Source of the DNA: Hypsibius dujardini
Lineage: Eukaryota > Tardigrada > Eutardigrada > Parachela > Hypsibiidae
DNA: 24,728 nucleotides
NCBI GenBank assembly: GCA_001579985.1
Contig: LRSR01008040.1
Span: 1 to 24,728 of the forward strand
Direction: 5' to 3'
Position numbers and translations under genes: made by a program. Position 1 is the first letter of the stretch; every line of letters starts with the position of its first letter. The notes beneath the pieces are model-generated. The model did no database searches. It was not told the origin of the DNA and saw only the letters and a list, made by a program, of their open reading frames with translations. This document shows, piece after piece, positions 9,527 through 18,800 of this stretch.

Positions 9527-11794
9527 ATGGAATATCAAGAGCTACTGGAGGAGATGCTGGAAGATCTGGCCGCGGACGTTCTTGAGTGCGAGCTGGCCGA
9601 AAAAGGTAGCGCCGAACGGACGATCGGCCTGAACCCTTCCGAGGAGGAGATGAAGAATGCCCTGCTGTTGATCGCCTGTGAGCCGCATCCGGAGTACGCC
9701 GTGGTGGAGCCGTTGATCATCCGTCTGCTGCTGGCCCACGACGCCGCGGTCAACTGCACCGACGGGAACGGCTACTCGCCGCTCTTTCGCTGCGTCCTGT
9801 CGCGGGACCCCGCGAAAGCGGAGATCCTCCTGGAGGGTGGGGCCGATCCCAACGGCGCGGTCCTCAACGCCGAGGGCAACCAGTGGGTGTCGTGCCTGGC
9901 GCGGGCCGTGAAGCTGAAGGATCCGGTGATGGTGCGACTGCTGCTGCGGAAGGGGGCCAGTCTGCTGCAGCCGACGGAAATTGCCACGGTGGCAGTTTCA
10001 CGTGGTGACACGGTGATTCAGCGGATGCTGCTGGAAGTGGGCCAGGATCCGGGGGAAGTGATGTATACGGGAGGATTGCTCTTGAAAGCGGCTCTCAAGT
10101 AAGTGCAATGAGTGCCATACAGATTTTTCAACGAATTGAATTGAACTAACGTGGCACGGCGATAAAGAAACAAGGACGGAGTAACGGAAAGTCGGTCGAA
10201 TATGTGGAATGTCAGAAACGTGGACGGGACGGCATTTTGAACAAAAAATAGACCCTGATCGAGTGGTCCAACCGTTTACCTTGCCGGTTCTCCAACTGAA
10301 ACCTTCGTTGCGCCGTCCGTCTCTGCCGCAATCCGTCCAGAATCCTGGCTACCGGATCAAACCTTGTTTCAAATTTTTTCTTATTCCGTCCGGTTTCTCC
10401 TGCCATGGTTCAGCTCTCCGGTATTTCGTTTCGCTTGTTCGGTCCATCAATTCGTCACTCTGATCTGCTAGCAATCGCCCGCCTGATTAAAGATCGTTCC
10501 GTCCGGTCACGATTCTCGCTGAAGGTCGCTCCGTTCCGTTTAGTACCACTGAGTTTTGTTCCAAAGCTCTCTCTCTCTCTCTTTCGAATTTGTTGGTACT
10601 CCGTTCGGCTCGCTTTGGTACCACTTCACTCCGTCCGGATTATCATGACATCCATCCTTACTATCAATTACCTCCTCGGACTTTCCATTGCTCTACCGCG
10701 CTTCTAGTTGCTTCGTGTGGCTGTCCGACCCTCCGTCCGGAACTCCAAATCCGCCCGGGTCTTATCCGCGGTCCATTGTTGGTTTCTGTCACGCTCGATT
10801 CAGTTCTCCGCATTTCATCTCCCAAAACTCGCTCCGTTAACCTTCTCAATTCACCGTGCCCGGTTCGGATCTCCCATACCCCGAGAGGTATCCCCAAACG
10901 TGGTCATGCTTTGTGTAAACCATTCAGACATCGCTCCAGTTCAAGTCATTTCGTCCTTGGAATCTTCATAGGGCCGGCGTTGTCCGGAAGTGCCCGAGCT
11001 CTCTTTCAGTCATCACAATTCGTTTTCTTCTTTGCAGGGACATGGCCAGTTCGGAACTCCTTCTCATGTCCTGCCTGGAAGGCGGGAAAAATTTCCTCAA
11101 CGAAAGTCTCCCAAACATGGCGGCAAACATGGCGGCCAGCTACCTCGACAAACGGGAAATACTCTCCCTCACCCTTCAACTCCATTGCCAACCCTGCCCA
11201 GAAGTCCTCCGGTTCCTCGCAGCGTCGAACGCCACCCACACGCTGACCGACATGTACCTTCTCGCCGTGAGAGCCCAACGGTCCATCACCTGGCCGGAAG
11301 ACATCCGCGAGCTCTCCAGCAACCGCGGCTGGCTCTTCCCGGAAGCCATGCCGTACGTCCTCCGTGCGGCGCGGAACCTTCAGGACACCATCGGCCGGAC
11401 CATGGGGATGTCCGGTAATGCCGCCATCGTGTGGCATTACTTGCGGAAATTCGCCAAAGAGGACTGCAGAACGGATGTCCCGTCACTCGTCGGTGTCCCG
11501 TCGCTCGTGGGTGTCCCGTCGTTGGTGGGTGTCCCGTCACTCGTCGGTGTCCCGTCGTTGGTGGACTTGACCATAGGATCCGTTCACAGCGCATTGGCGA
11601 GAAACGCGAGTAACAGCCAGGGTCTGGAGAAATGCGTGGGGAGGTTAACCCTGCCTCGGAGGGTGAAGGAGCAAATTTGTCTGGAGGATTTGGTTGCCCG
11701 TTCGGAGGACGCGATGGAGCAGCTGTCAAAGGAGGCGTTGAAATCGGACGAGTTGTTGAAGCTACTGGACGCTGCTGGAGACGTGGAGCTGTGA
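9527..11794 (+). CDS. ankyrin-repeat protein with SOCS-box-like C terminus (ASB-like, 2 exons)
   Basis: Exons 9527-10098 and 11038-11794 join in frame (AA|G) to 442 aa across a 939-bp GTAAGT...TTGCAG intron. The acidic N terminus is followed by about four degenerate ankyrin repeats (roughly residues 40-210: LLLAHDAAVNCTDGNGYSPL, ILLEGGADPNGA, VRLLLRKGASL). A helical middle region follows, then five exact VPSLVG hexapeptides (residues about 338-367). The tail GSVHSALARNA ... VGRLTLPRRVKEQICLEDL resembles a SOCS box: a BC-box-like helix and the LxLPxR Cul5-box signature. By family knowledge such proteins are substrate receptors of Cullin-5 ubiquitin ligases. Here the BC box is divergent (Leu at the usual Cys), so ligase assembly is inference. 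The ATG at 9527 has a good AAAAATGG context; upstream in-frame codons lack another ATG. A weak ATTAAA lies at 11993. Confidence 0.75.
10099..11037 (+). other. large intron of the ankyrin/SOCS-like gene
   Basis: Bounded by GTAAGT and a pyrimidine-rich TTTGCAG, and conspicuously pyrimidine-rich. It has many scattered TCCGT/CCGTCC motifs and a short CT run at 10567-10580. ORFs of 65-220 codons within it follow from low stop density, not from recognisable protein sequence. The 218-codon one runs across the acceptor into exon 2 in the wrong frame. Confidence 0.7.
11477..11566 (+). repeat. 18-bp coding minisatellite, 5 copies (VPSLVG)
   Basis: Five in-frame 18-bp units (GTCCCGTCACTCGTCGGT type) differ only at synonymous sites, except for the last codon of the fifth unit (GAC). 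They encode VPSLVG x4 plus VPSLVD in the linker between the ankyrin region and the SOCS-like tail. Confidence 0.95.
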
Positions 11795-12101
11795 TTGGTG
11801 CACACCGTTTTTTTCTCTCTCAATTCTGTTAGCCACCAAAATCGCTCTTTGGACCTCTTCCTGAAATGCCAGTGTTTTGCTAACCTCTCGGCAAAAATTC
11901 TGATTACATTTTGGCTGGAATTAAGACCGACAAAAATGGGTGGCTAGAAATAGGACAGAATCCTCGTGCTTATTTCCTGCTGCAAAACTTGAATTAAAAT
12001 TAAGAAACGGTAAAAGTAGATTCCCAAATGGGTTGCACTATTTTATCAACAAAATTTAAACTTTCACGTTTTTTTAAATATAAACCTTCTTATCAGAGAG
12101 T
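11795..12101. other. convergent intergenic spacer
   Basis: Between the stop of the ankyrin gene (+) and the end of the BTB gene (-). AT-rich, with a weak ATTAAA at 11993-11998 as the only possible plus-strand 3' end signal. No coding sequence seen. Confidence 0.5.
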
Positions 12102-12107
12102 TTTATT
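12102..12107 (-). terminator. polyadenylation signal of the BTB gene
   Basis: TTTATT on the plus strand, i.e. AATAAA on the minus strand, overlapping the end of the stop codon (12109-12107). This implies a very short 3' UTR and no BACK/Kelch exons downstream in this transcript. Confidence 0.5.
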
Positions 12108-12981
12108 TAAAGTTTAAACAGAATATTCTCACTTCTCCTTGTCGAGCAATTTCTCTGCTCATTTTTCTCATCACCTCCAGGGTGTTCATTAAATTCCCAT
12201 CCGACAAAGAGCACCACCAGAAAATTCTCACACGCTTCCGCCAGCTCCGGGAGTAGATTCAGCGTCCGCGCCGCAACCAACACATCCATCACCGTGTCGT
12301 ACTTGACCGTCAACTTTGACGTATACAGATACTTGAGCAGCATTTCAAGGGCGTGTGCCTGCACCCCGTCTGCGGGCACATCCACCGCGGACTGATCCAC
12401 CCCCTTGGCGGACCAATCCATCCCTTTGGCGGATTGATCCACCCCTTAGCGGATTGATCCATCCCCTTGGCGGACCGATCAACCCCTTGGCGGACCGATC
12501 CACCCCTTGGCGGACCAATCCACCCCCTGGACTGACCAATCCATCGCCTTGGCGGACCGATCCACCCACTTGGCGGACCGATCCACCCCCTTGGCGGACC
12601 GATCCACCCCTTGCCATACAACAACTTCTCACAGTATCCCGCCAGGAGGACGCGATGCGCGGGGTACCTGGCCTTGTTACAGACCACCGTGCAGTCCGAC
12701 GCCCTGCCCTGCTTGCGGAGCTTTACCAAGGTCTCTCCGACGTCCTGGAAATAACTGTTGCGATCACGGCGGATGAGAAGTCGGGCCGCGGCAATGTCTT
12801 TTGGGAGGATGAAGTCGGAGACGCGGTGGCCGGGATTGCTGAAGCTGCTCGCACCGTACGATTGAAGATTATGATGAGAAGCGGGACGAGAGAGGTTTTC
12901 CGAGTGCGACATGGGAACGGGGAATTCTTTATCGGATTGAGAGACGGCACTGTCGGAATGGCGACTGGTTCGTGACGGCAT
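12107..12981 (-). pseudogene. BTB/POZ-domain gene interrupted by a frame-breaking minisatellite
   Basis: Minus-strand frame from ATG at 12981 (MPSRTSRHSDSAVS...), with an acceptor-like CTTGCAG just upstream (near 13000). After a Ser/Arg-rich N terminus the first half of a BTB fold is clear: SDCTVVCNKARYPAHRVLLAG YCEKLLYG (to 12613). The second half, VDVPADGVQAHALEMLLKYLYTSKL ... AARTLNLLPELAEACENFL (about 12385-12230), is equally clear but lies in another frame. About 225 bp of a 20-22-bp repeat separates them at the loop where BTB domains normally have only a few residues. No BACK domain follows; the frame stops at 12107-12109. BTB domains mediate dimerisation and Cullin-3 binding. As sequenced the gene cannot encode a complete BTB fold without splicing inside the array, so it may be a pseudogene, a length-variant allele or an assembly error. 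Confidence 0.65.
12388..12612. repeat. 20-22-bp minisatellite inside the BTB gene, about 11 units
   Basis: Units of the form GCGGACCGATCCACCCCCTTG on the plus strand. Lengths are 21 bp for five units, 20 bp for about five and 22 bp for one (GACTGACC... variant). The minus-strand translation of 21-bp units is the heptad WIGPPRG. Units of 20 and 22 bp rotate the frame, giving VDRSAKG and GGSVRQG versions. Confidence 0.95.
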
Positions 12982-13135
12982 AATAAGAATTTTTGCTCTG
13001 CAAGTATTACGAAAAAATAGATTACTCAATATACGACGAGAGTTAAATATAAAAATAGGTTACGCATGAGGGATGGAGGGATTGCTACAGAACAGAATTA
13101 AGAGAACATTTCGAAAATTGAAAGGACAAGCCGAT

Positions 13136-13486
13136 TGATGGTTGCGGTAGGTTATCTCAGTTCCACCTCTTGCTTGATGGTTGCGGTAGGTTCTCTCAGT
13201 TCCACCTCTTGCTTGATGATTGCGGTAGGTTCTCTCAGTTCCACCTCTTGCTTGATGGTTGCGGTAGGTTCACTCAGTCCCACCTCTTGCTTGATGATTG
13301 CGGTAGGTTCTCTCAGTTCCACCTCTTGCTTGATGGTTGCGGTAGGTTCTCTCAGTCCCACCTCTTGCTTGATGGTTGCGGTAGGTTCTCTCAGTTCCAC
13401 CTCTTGCTTGATGGTTGCGGTAGGTTCTCGCAGTCCCACCTCTTGCTTGATGGTTGCGGTAGGTTCTCTCAGTTTCACCTCTTGCT
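13136..13486. repeat. 39-bp minisatellite, 9 copies
   Basis: Nine uninterrupted 39-bp units starting at 13136 and every 39 bp to 13448 (TGATGGTTGCGGTAGGTTCT...). Differences are a few point changes (GG/GA, CTC/CAC/CGC, TTCC/TCCC) and no indels. Three frames are open because 39 is a multiple of three. It lies about 150 bp upstream of the BTB gene start. Confidence 0.97.
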
Positions 13487-13738
13487 TTACTCCCGTGCAC
13501 TCTCGACAAGACCAGAAATTATATTCGTGATTATTCTCGACAAGCTTTTTTCGACTTAAGTATAAATAACACTTGTACAAATGCTTGCCACTAAAACATG
13601 CAAATGAGTTCCTACAAGATAGTGTGGACACAAGGCTGAGACTTGACCATTGCACTAAAGAGTGGTCACGCCTAATGGTCGCCATGTACCGGTACTCGCA
13701 TCGTACGAGCGCAACCAGGAAGGGAAATTTACATATAT

Positions 13739-13873
13739 ACTGTAGAGTCTCGACCACTTGGTGCCAGTTTTTAATGACCCCCGTATATTATGACTGCAGG
13801 GTAGCACAGTGTGTGCAGGCATAATATACGGGTGAGTCTAAAATTTGGCACCAAATGGTCGAGACTCTACGGT
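13739..13873. mobile_element. fold-back (MITE-like) element, 60-bp arms
   Basis: Arms 13739-13798 and 13814-13873 are inverted copies around a 15-bp loop. Shared blocks are GTAGAGTCTCGACCA, TTGGTGCCA and CCCGTATATTATG. It carries no coding sequence. Target-site duplications were not evident, so assignment to a transposon class is inference. Confidence 0.75.
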
Positions 13874-14018
13874 ACCTCCAACATCGTAAAGCGGTAACAA
13901 GGAAACTTTTCTCTCGCTACAAAAAAAAACAATTTAACAAACGCCCATTACAACGGTTGTGCGTTTTGTTTAACACAATGGCACACAGTGTTCGATTGAT
14001 TCCCTTTATTTAATACAG

Positions 14019-14046
14019 ATCCTCACCGGAATAATATGATGCAATC
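14019..14046 (+). promoter_or_regulatory. 5' leader of the quiver-like gene with two upstream ATGs
   Basis: A pyrimidine-rich tract ending TAATACAG (AG at 14017-14018) looks like a splice or trans-splice acceptor 28 bases before the start codon. The leader holds ATGs at 14036 and 14039. They open a frame that stops at TAG 14090-14092, overlapping the main start at 14047 in another frame. Confidence 0.45.
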
Positions 14047-14939
14047 ATGCAACATCGGAACCTGCTTGGAAAGGGATCCATTGCATTTCTAGCGACGCTC
14101 GGCATCTTACTCTGCTTGTGTGTTTTCAAGGGTATCTCTCAACAGTTGAACATTCGTTCCGGGACGTAAAAATGAGGATGAATTCAAGGGCTTGTCTTAA
14201 ATTGATTTTCAGCGAGTGGTATTCTCTGCTACGAATGCAATTCGCACTACGACCCTCGATGTGGCGATCACTTCGACAACTTGACCTATCCGTTGACGGA
14301 CTGTCGATACAAACTGAAATACCATCTGGATCCGTGGGTCGGTGGGGCAACCATGTGCCGGAAAATGGTCATCTATAGTACGTGCTCTGCCGTTTACGAG
14401 TAGAAGTCTGTATATCGGCTCACTCTCCACTTGCTCGATAAATCGGTTCACTTATGGATTTCTTCTTCATGGCAGGTGCTTGATTGTTTGATTTTTAGAA
14501 GTGCTATAGTATGCTAGGACCTAGTACAGAAAATCAAACAATCAAGCACCCACCGTCAAAGAGAAATGCATGAGTGAGCCGATTTATCGGCCAAGTGGAT
14601 GGTGGGCCGCAATACAGATTTCACCTTTGTAGCGTGTAGTACCGACACCTTGAAACCGGAACCGTGCGAGACATGTTAACCTTCTTTTGCTGTTGTGTTG
14701 ATGCTCACGTTGTAGTTCACGGTGAGAAACGAATCGTCCGTGAGTGCGCCTTTTTGGGCCAAGTCGGCTTCAACGACGGCCGGTGGTGTCTGGAACGTGT
14801 GGGAACACGGTACATCCACTACAGCGTCTGCCAGTGCAACAACAAGGACGGCTGCAATGCCGCTCCGTCCAGTCAGATACCTTTTTCGAATGTCCTTTAC
14901 TTCCTGACTTTAACCTGCATTCTTCACTTCCTTTGCTAA
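14047..14939 (+). CDS. quiver/sleepless-like GPI-anchored Ly6/uPAR protein (3 exons)
   Basis: Exons 14047-14131, 14213-14377 and 14716-14939 join in frame to 157 aa, close to the length of Drosophila Sleepless. Exon 1 is an N-terminal signal peptide (IAFLATLGILLCLCVF). The mature part begins GILCYECNSHYDPRCGD and contains ten cysteines, ending in the Ly6-type CQCNNKDGCN motif. After a small-residue stretch (NAAPSS), a hydrophobic C terminus (VLYFLTLTCILHFLC) is the expected GPI-attachment signal. By family knowledge such proteins sit on the outer plasma membrane. Sleepless/quiver regulates Shaker K+ channels and nicotinic receptors in neurons; that role here is inferred by similarity. Intron phases are 1 and 1. 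Intron 2 carries a 220-bp fold-back. Two upstream ATGs may dampen translation. A possible AATAAA is at 15264. Confidence 0.85.
14403..14622. mobile_element. 220-bp fold-back element in intron 2 of the quiver-like gene
   Basis: Arms of about 105 bp are inverted imperfect copies. Left blocks GAAGTCTGTAT, CCACTTG, CGATAAATCGG and GGTGCTTGATTGTTTGATTTT match the right half read backwards with a few mismatches and small indels. Short loop near 14505-14520. Non-coding and MITE-like; no target duplication identified. Confidence 0.75.
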
Positions 14940-15448
14940 TCGTACTGTAACCCGATAATCCTTACTAGAGAGACAAGTAACAGTCGTTCGAGGTATCTGG
15001 CTGTTATGTACTCGTACACCTACTGAATGTGGATTGTATGATCGGTCCTCCCAGAATCGGGGCAAACGCCATCTGTCTGTGAGATATTATTGTGTTTGTG
15101 CCGTTCGCCGGGGCGAAGAATGTGTAGGGTGAACGAAGGCCGATCGATATGCGGTAATGTTGACGTGAGAAGGCAGTTATGGTGGTGATATCTTTGTCTG
15201 ACAAATCACCATTTGAGATGGGTGTTGATTATCCAGACTGGACTTTCATCGGAGGTCGGGAACAATAAACCGAGACGGAGGTGGGGTCTTGCAGTATGTA
15301 ATACTACCGCCTAGGAAGCAGGTAGTGTCTAAACTGAACATGCCACTGCTCGTTGCACCGCTAGTTGGGTTTTTTCCCTGTTTGTAAGGGGGTCTGATTT
15401 TGAGAGTTAATTGAAGGACCACTTAGAGGCTGCAGCGGTCGACACAAA
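14940..15448. other. spacer between the quiver-like gene and NRF-6-like paralogue B
   Basis: Contains AATAAA at 15264-15269 (possible 3' end of the quiver-like gene, UTR about 330 bases). A minus-strand ORF of 66 codons (15004-15204) has no recognisable domain. No clear TATA box for paralogue B. Confidence 0.5.
15264..15269 (+). terminator. candidate polyadenylation signal of the quiver-like gene
   Basis: AATAAA 325 bp after the stop codon and 180 bp before the next gene start; the first canonical hexamer downstream. Confidence 0.4.
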
Positions 15449-15768
15449 ATGGCTTCCATCCTGTCGATGTCCACTTTTCGGGTAGTGGTGGCATTGATGA
15501 GTTCGCTTGCATATATCTCTTCCGTGTCGGCGTTGAATCCGCAGTTTGCCATTTTGACGTGGGCCACTTTACCAGCAGATCTGCAAAAGAATCCGTTGAT
15601 TTTTAGCCAATATAATCAAACGTTCCTGGACAAGCTCCTGGACACATTTCCCGGCGGCCATATAGCCAACGTGTCTGGACCCTGCTACGAGGACACGACT
15701 CGCTTCCTCGCTGATATTTTTAATTTAAAATTATACGCTTTGCAAAGTAAGTTCAGACATCTCCTATA

Positions 15769-15811
<43 letters not shown>

Positions 15812-18800
15812 GAGACAAATAGACAGACAGACAGACAGACAGGCAGGCAGGCAGGCAGACAGTCAGACAGCCAGACAGCCAGACAGACAGACAGACGTAA
15901 CTGTGCCGTTATGGGTAGAGAAATGAGTTTGCAGTATACAGGCTCACGTAGAATGCAGACACCCGTGCTTTATCTGTAGTGGTTGACGCGTTTTTCAAAC
16001 CACCTCCCGGCTTATCCGACGGTAACATCCTCATGCTGGGCGCATACGACCTATGCCTAGAAATCAAGGGCAACTCCTCCTACAAGGACCCCGACAACTG
16101 GTACGAAGACCCAGAAAATTCTACCGAGCTGGTACAGTTAGCCAACTACTGTCTGGTCCGACTGGAGCTCGTCGTGGGCAACAACACCTCGCCGTTACCG
16201 CCGCTCGCGACCTGCCTGCCTAAGAGCTGCTCCCCGGCGGACGTGGACAAGCTGATGCTCGCTATTGTCCACAGCATCAATTACGCGAAAGACAAGGTTC
16301 GTCCGGCCGGAAACACCGCCTGCGATGAACCCATCCCTCCTCAAAAGGGAACAACTGCGACACTGATCTTGCTGGGCGGATTAGCTGTGATTTGTCTGTT
16401 CGCGACGGCCGTCCATCTGTTGGCCAGAACTTTCGACCACCGTTATTGGCTGTGGCACGCCCAGTCCGGCCTGGTGATTAGGCAGGAAATCACACAAATA
16501 CAGCCGAAATTGAGCGTGGAAACACTGCCACAAACAGAGCGTCAATTGTCCGAGGCGTCTGACAGGTGTGAACTCCCGACCGGAGGCGAAAGCGTCAAAG
16601 TGGCGGTTCCCGGTTATATTAAGCTGGTGTTGTGTTTTTCCATTGTGGAGAATACGAATCGGTTGTTGGCCCCGTCAGCGCCGGGGCAGATGGACTATTT
16701 GAACGGCATTCGGGTGTTGAGTATGTGGTGGGTGATGCTGGGCCATGTCCACCACTTAGGCGCCACATTTTTCGGTAAGTTTGTTACGTTAAGATATAGT
16801 TCGACCAATAACGTAGTTGTGCCTTATAATATAATAAAAATATATATATGTATATACATATAGAGTTAAACGTAAAATAGTGCAATCGAATAGAATGAAT
16901 CCCAAGCATCAGATTCACCTGTGCATGCACTACCGGATAGGAAAGGGCCATAACGTCCCTGTCTCTTTCTTTGCGCAATAGGCAATCGTGGCGAGTTGGT
17001 GGAGCTGATGAAAGGTTTCCCGCAACAGCTCATACTTAATGCCAATTTGGGCGTGGACACCTTCTTCCTCCTCAGCGGACTCGTGATGACGTATTCACTC
17101 CTGAGAAAGGTGGAGCATAGTCGTTATAAGAGGTGTGCCGCACCGCTGCTATTGTCCTACGTGCGTAGGCTTTACAGGTTAGTTCAATTAATTAACTAAT
17201 TATTCGGTCAAATAAAAGTGAAGAGTAGAAGTACTTTCCTTAATTTATAGGTTAACACCGCTGTACGGCGCAATTCTGCTGGTATATATGTATGTTGTAC
17301 CTTACCTCGGGGGCGGACCATTTACGGTAAATTTAGTTACTGTCTCGAATAAATCTTTTGATATCGAAACCGGCAACGTCTCCGTTCGGTTGTAGATCTT
17401 GATTAGACAGGAAGGGTCGCCGACTGAATCATGCAAGACCTATTGGTGGACCAACCTGTTGTACGTCAGCAATTTCCTCCCCGAACAGAAAGACAAAATG
17501 GTGCGTACTTCCGACTTACGTTTACTTGCACAGCGTGTTGATGGAGAAACGCGTCAACAGATGAAAATCTGAATTTCTTATGTAGTGCATGAATTGGACA
17601 TGGTTTTTATCGGCGGACATGCAGTTGTTTATGCTGACGCCTCCTGTCATTGCAGTCCTAATCAAGTATGCAGTGGACATTATTAAAGATACAGACACAG
17701 ACACAGACACAGACACAGACACAGACACAGACACAGACACAGACACAGACACAGACACAGACACAGACACAGACATAAAAATGCAGACATCTGACAGTTT
17801 CTCCGATTCAATGTTTTTTTTGCGATAGGTGTCCGAAGTTAGGAATGGGCTTACTGGGGGCACTGCTGACTGCCTGCATCGTTGCTGTTTCTGGCCTGGT
17901 TACAATCTACGGCCTACCATTGACCGTCATGGATCTCCAAGCGTAAGTTACATTTTCCTGTCCAACCAATTCATTTCAGAAGAACCGACTCTTTTAGTTC
18001 ATTACCAACATCGGAAGCCCTAAAATTCGATTACGACTACAACTACGATAAGCCCTGGCTGGGAGGGATCAACTACATTGTCGGCATGGCGCTGGCCGTT
18101 CTCCTCGCTAAACGTCGATCGCACAGTTCCAAGATACGATGGAACATCGGCATCTTTGTGTTCGGATGGGCTATTTCTTTCGTTCTGGCGTATTTCGCCA
18201 TTTTCGGACTTTACTACGGAGGCCTTGACACACCAGTTCAAATGACCCTTTCGCGACGATGGGTGTACGCAGCATTGGCACGCCCAGCTTGGGCCGTGGC
18301 AATTGGATGGGTAATTCAAAACACATTTTTTTCCAGTTTTATTTGTTCTATTTAATTTTCAACTTCTTCTCTTTTTTTTTTTGCCTTTATAGGTCATCTT
18401 CGCCTGTCAATTTGATTATGGCTTCGCAGTCAAGAGCTTCCTCTCGCAGCGCATCTGGACGCCGCTGAGCCGGCTGACCTACGCCGCGTTCCTCATCCAC
18501 TTCATCATCCTCCAGTCGTACTTCACCAGCTTGCGAGCCATGTTGAACTACTCCACCTACGAGGCGCTCTCAATCTTCTTCTCCCAAGTGGTTGCAGTCT
18601 ACGCTGTGGCATATCTTGCCTTCGTCGTAATCGAAATGCCATTGCGCCAGCTCGGTCGGATTAACTCCCAATCTACTTATGAGACGAATGAGGATGATGA
18701 TGACGTGACGACACCGACGACCACACCGACGACCACACCGAACAAAGATAACACACCGAACACGCCCGGAAACCGGCCAAGAGGATTGGCAGACAGACTA

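Larger units (their letters stand above)
12982..14018. other. intergenic region between the BTB and quiver-like genes
   Basis: The divergent spacer upstream of both genes. It contains the 39-bp array (13136-13486) and the 13739-13873 fold-back. A 201-codon minus-strand frame (13757-13152) is two-thirds repeat array. Its other third (FWSCRECTG etc.) resembles nothing I know. Confidence 0.5.

Noticed and set aside
10590-11246. 218-codon ORF
   Set aside because: Lies in the pyrimidine-rich intron of the ankyrin gene and crosses the acceptor in the wrong frame relative to exon 2.
11286-11729. 147-codon minus-strand ORF opposite the ankyrin gene
   Set aside because: Shadow of exon 2. The plus frame has the recognisable SOCS-like tail and synonymous repeat variation.
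12355-12975. 206-codon plus-strand ORF opposite the BTB gene
   Set aside because: Antisense shadow; the minus strand carries both BTB halves.
17522-17863. Ser-Val repeat ORF (-) and Asp-Thr repeat ORF (+)
   Set aside because: ACAGAC microsatellite in intron 6 of paralogue B.
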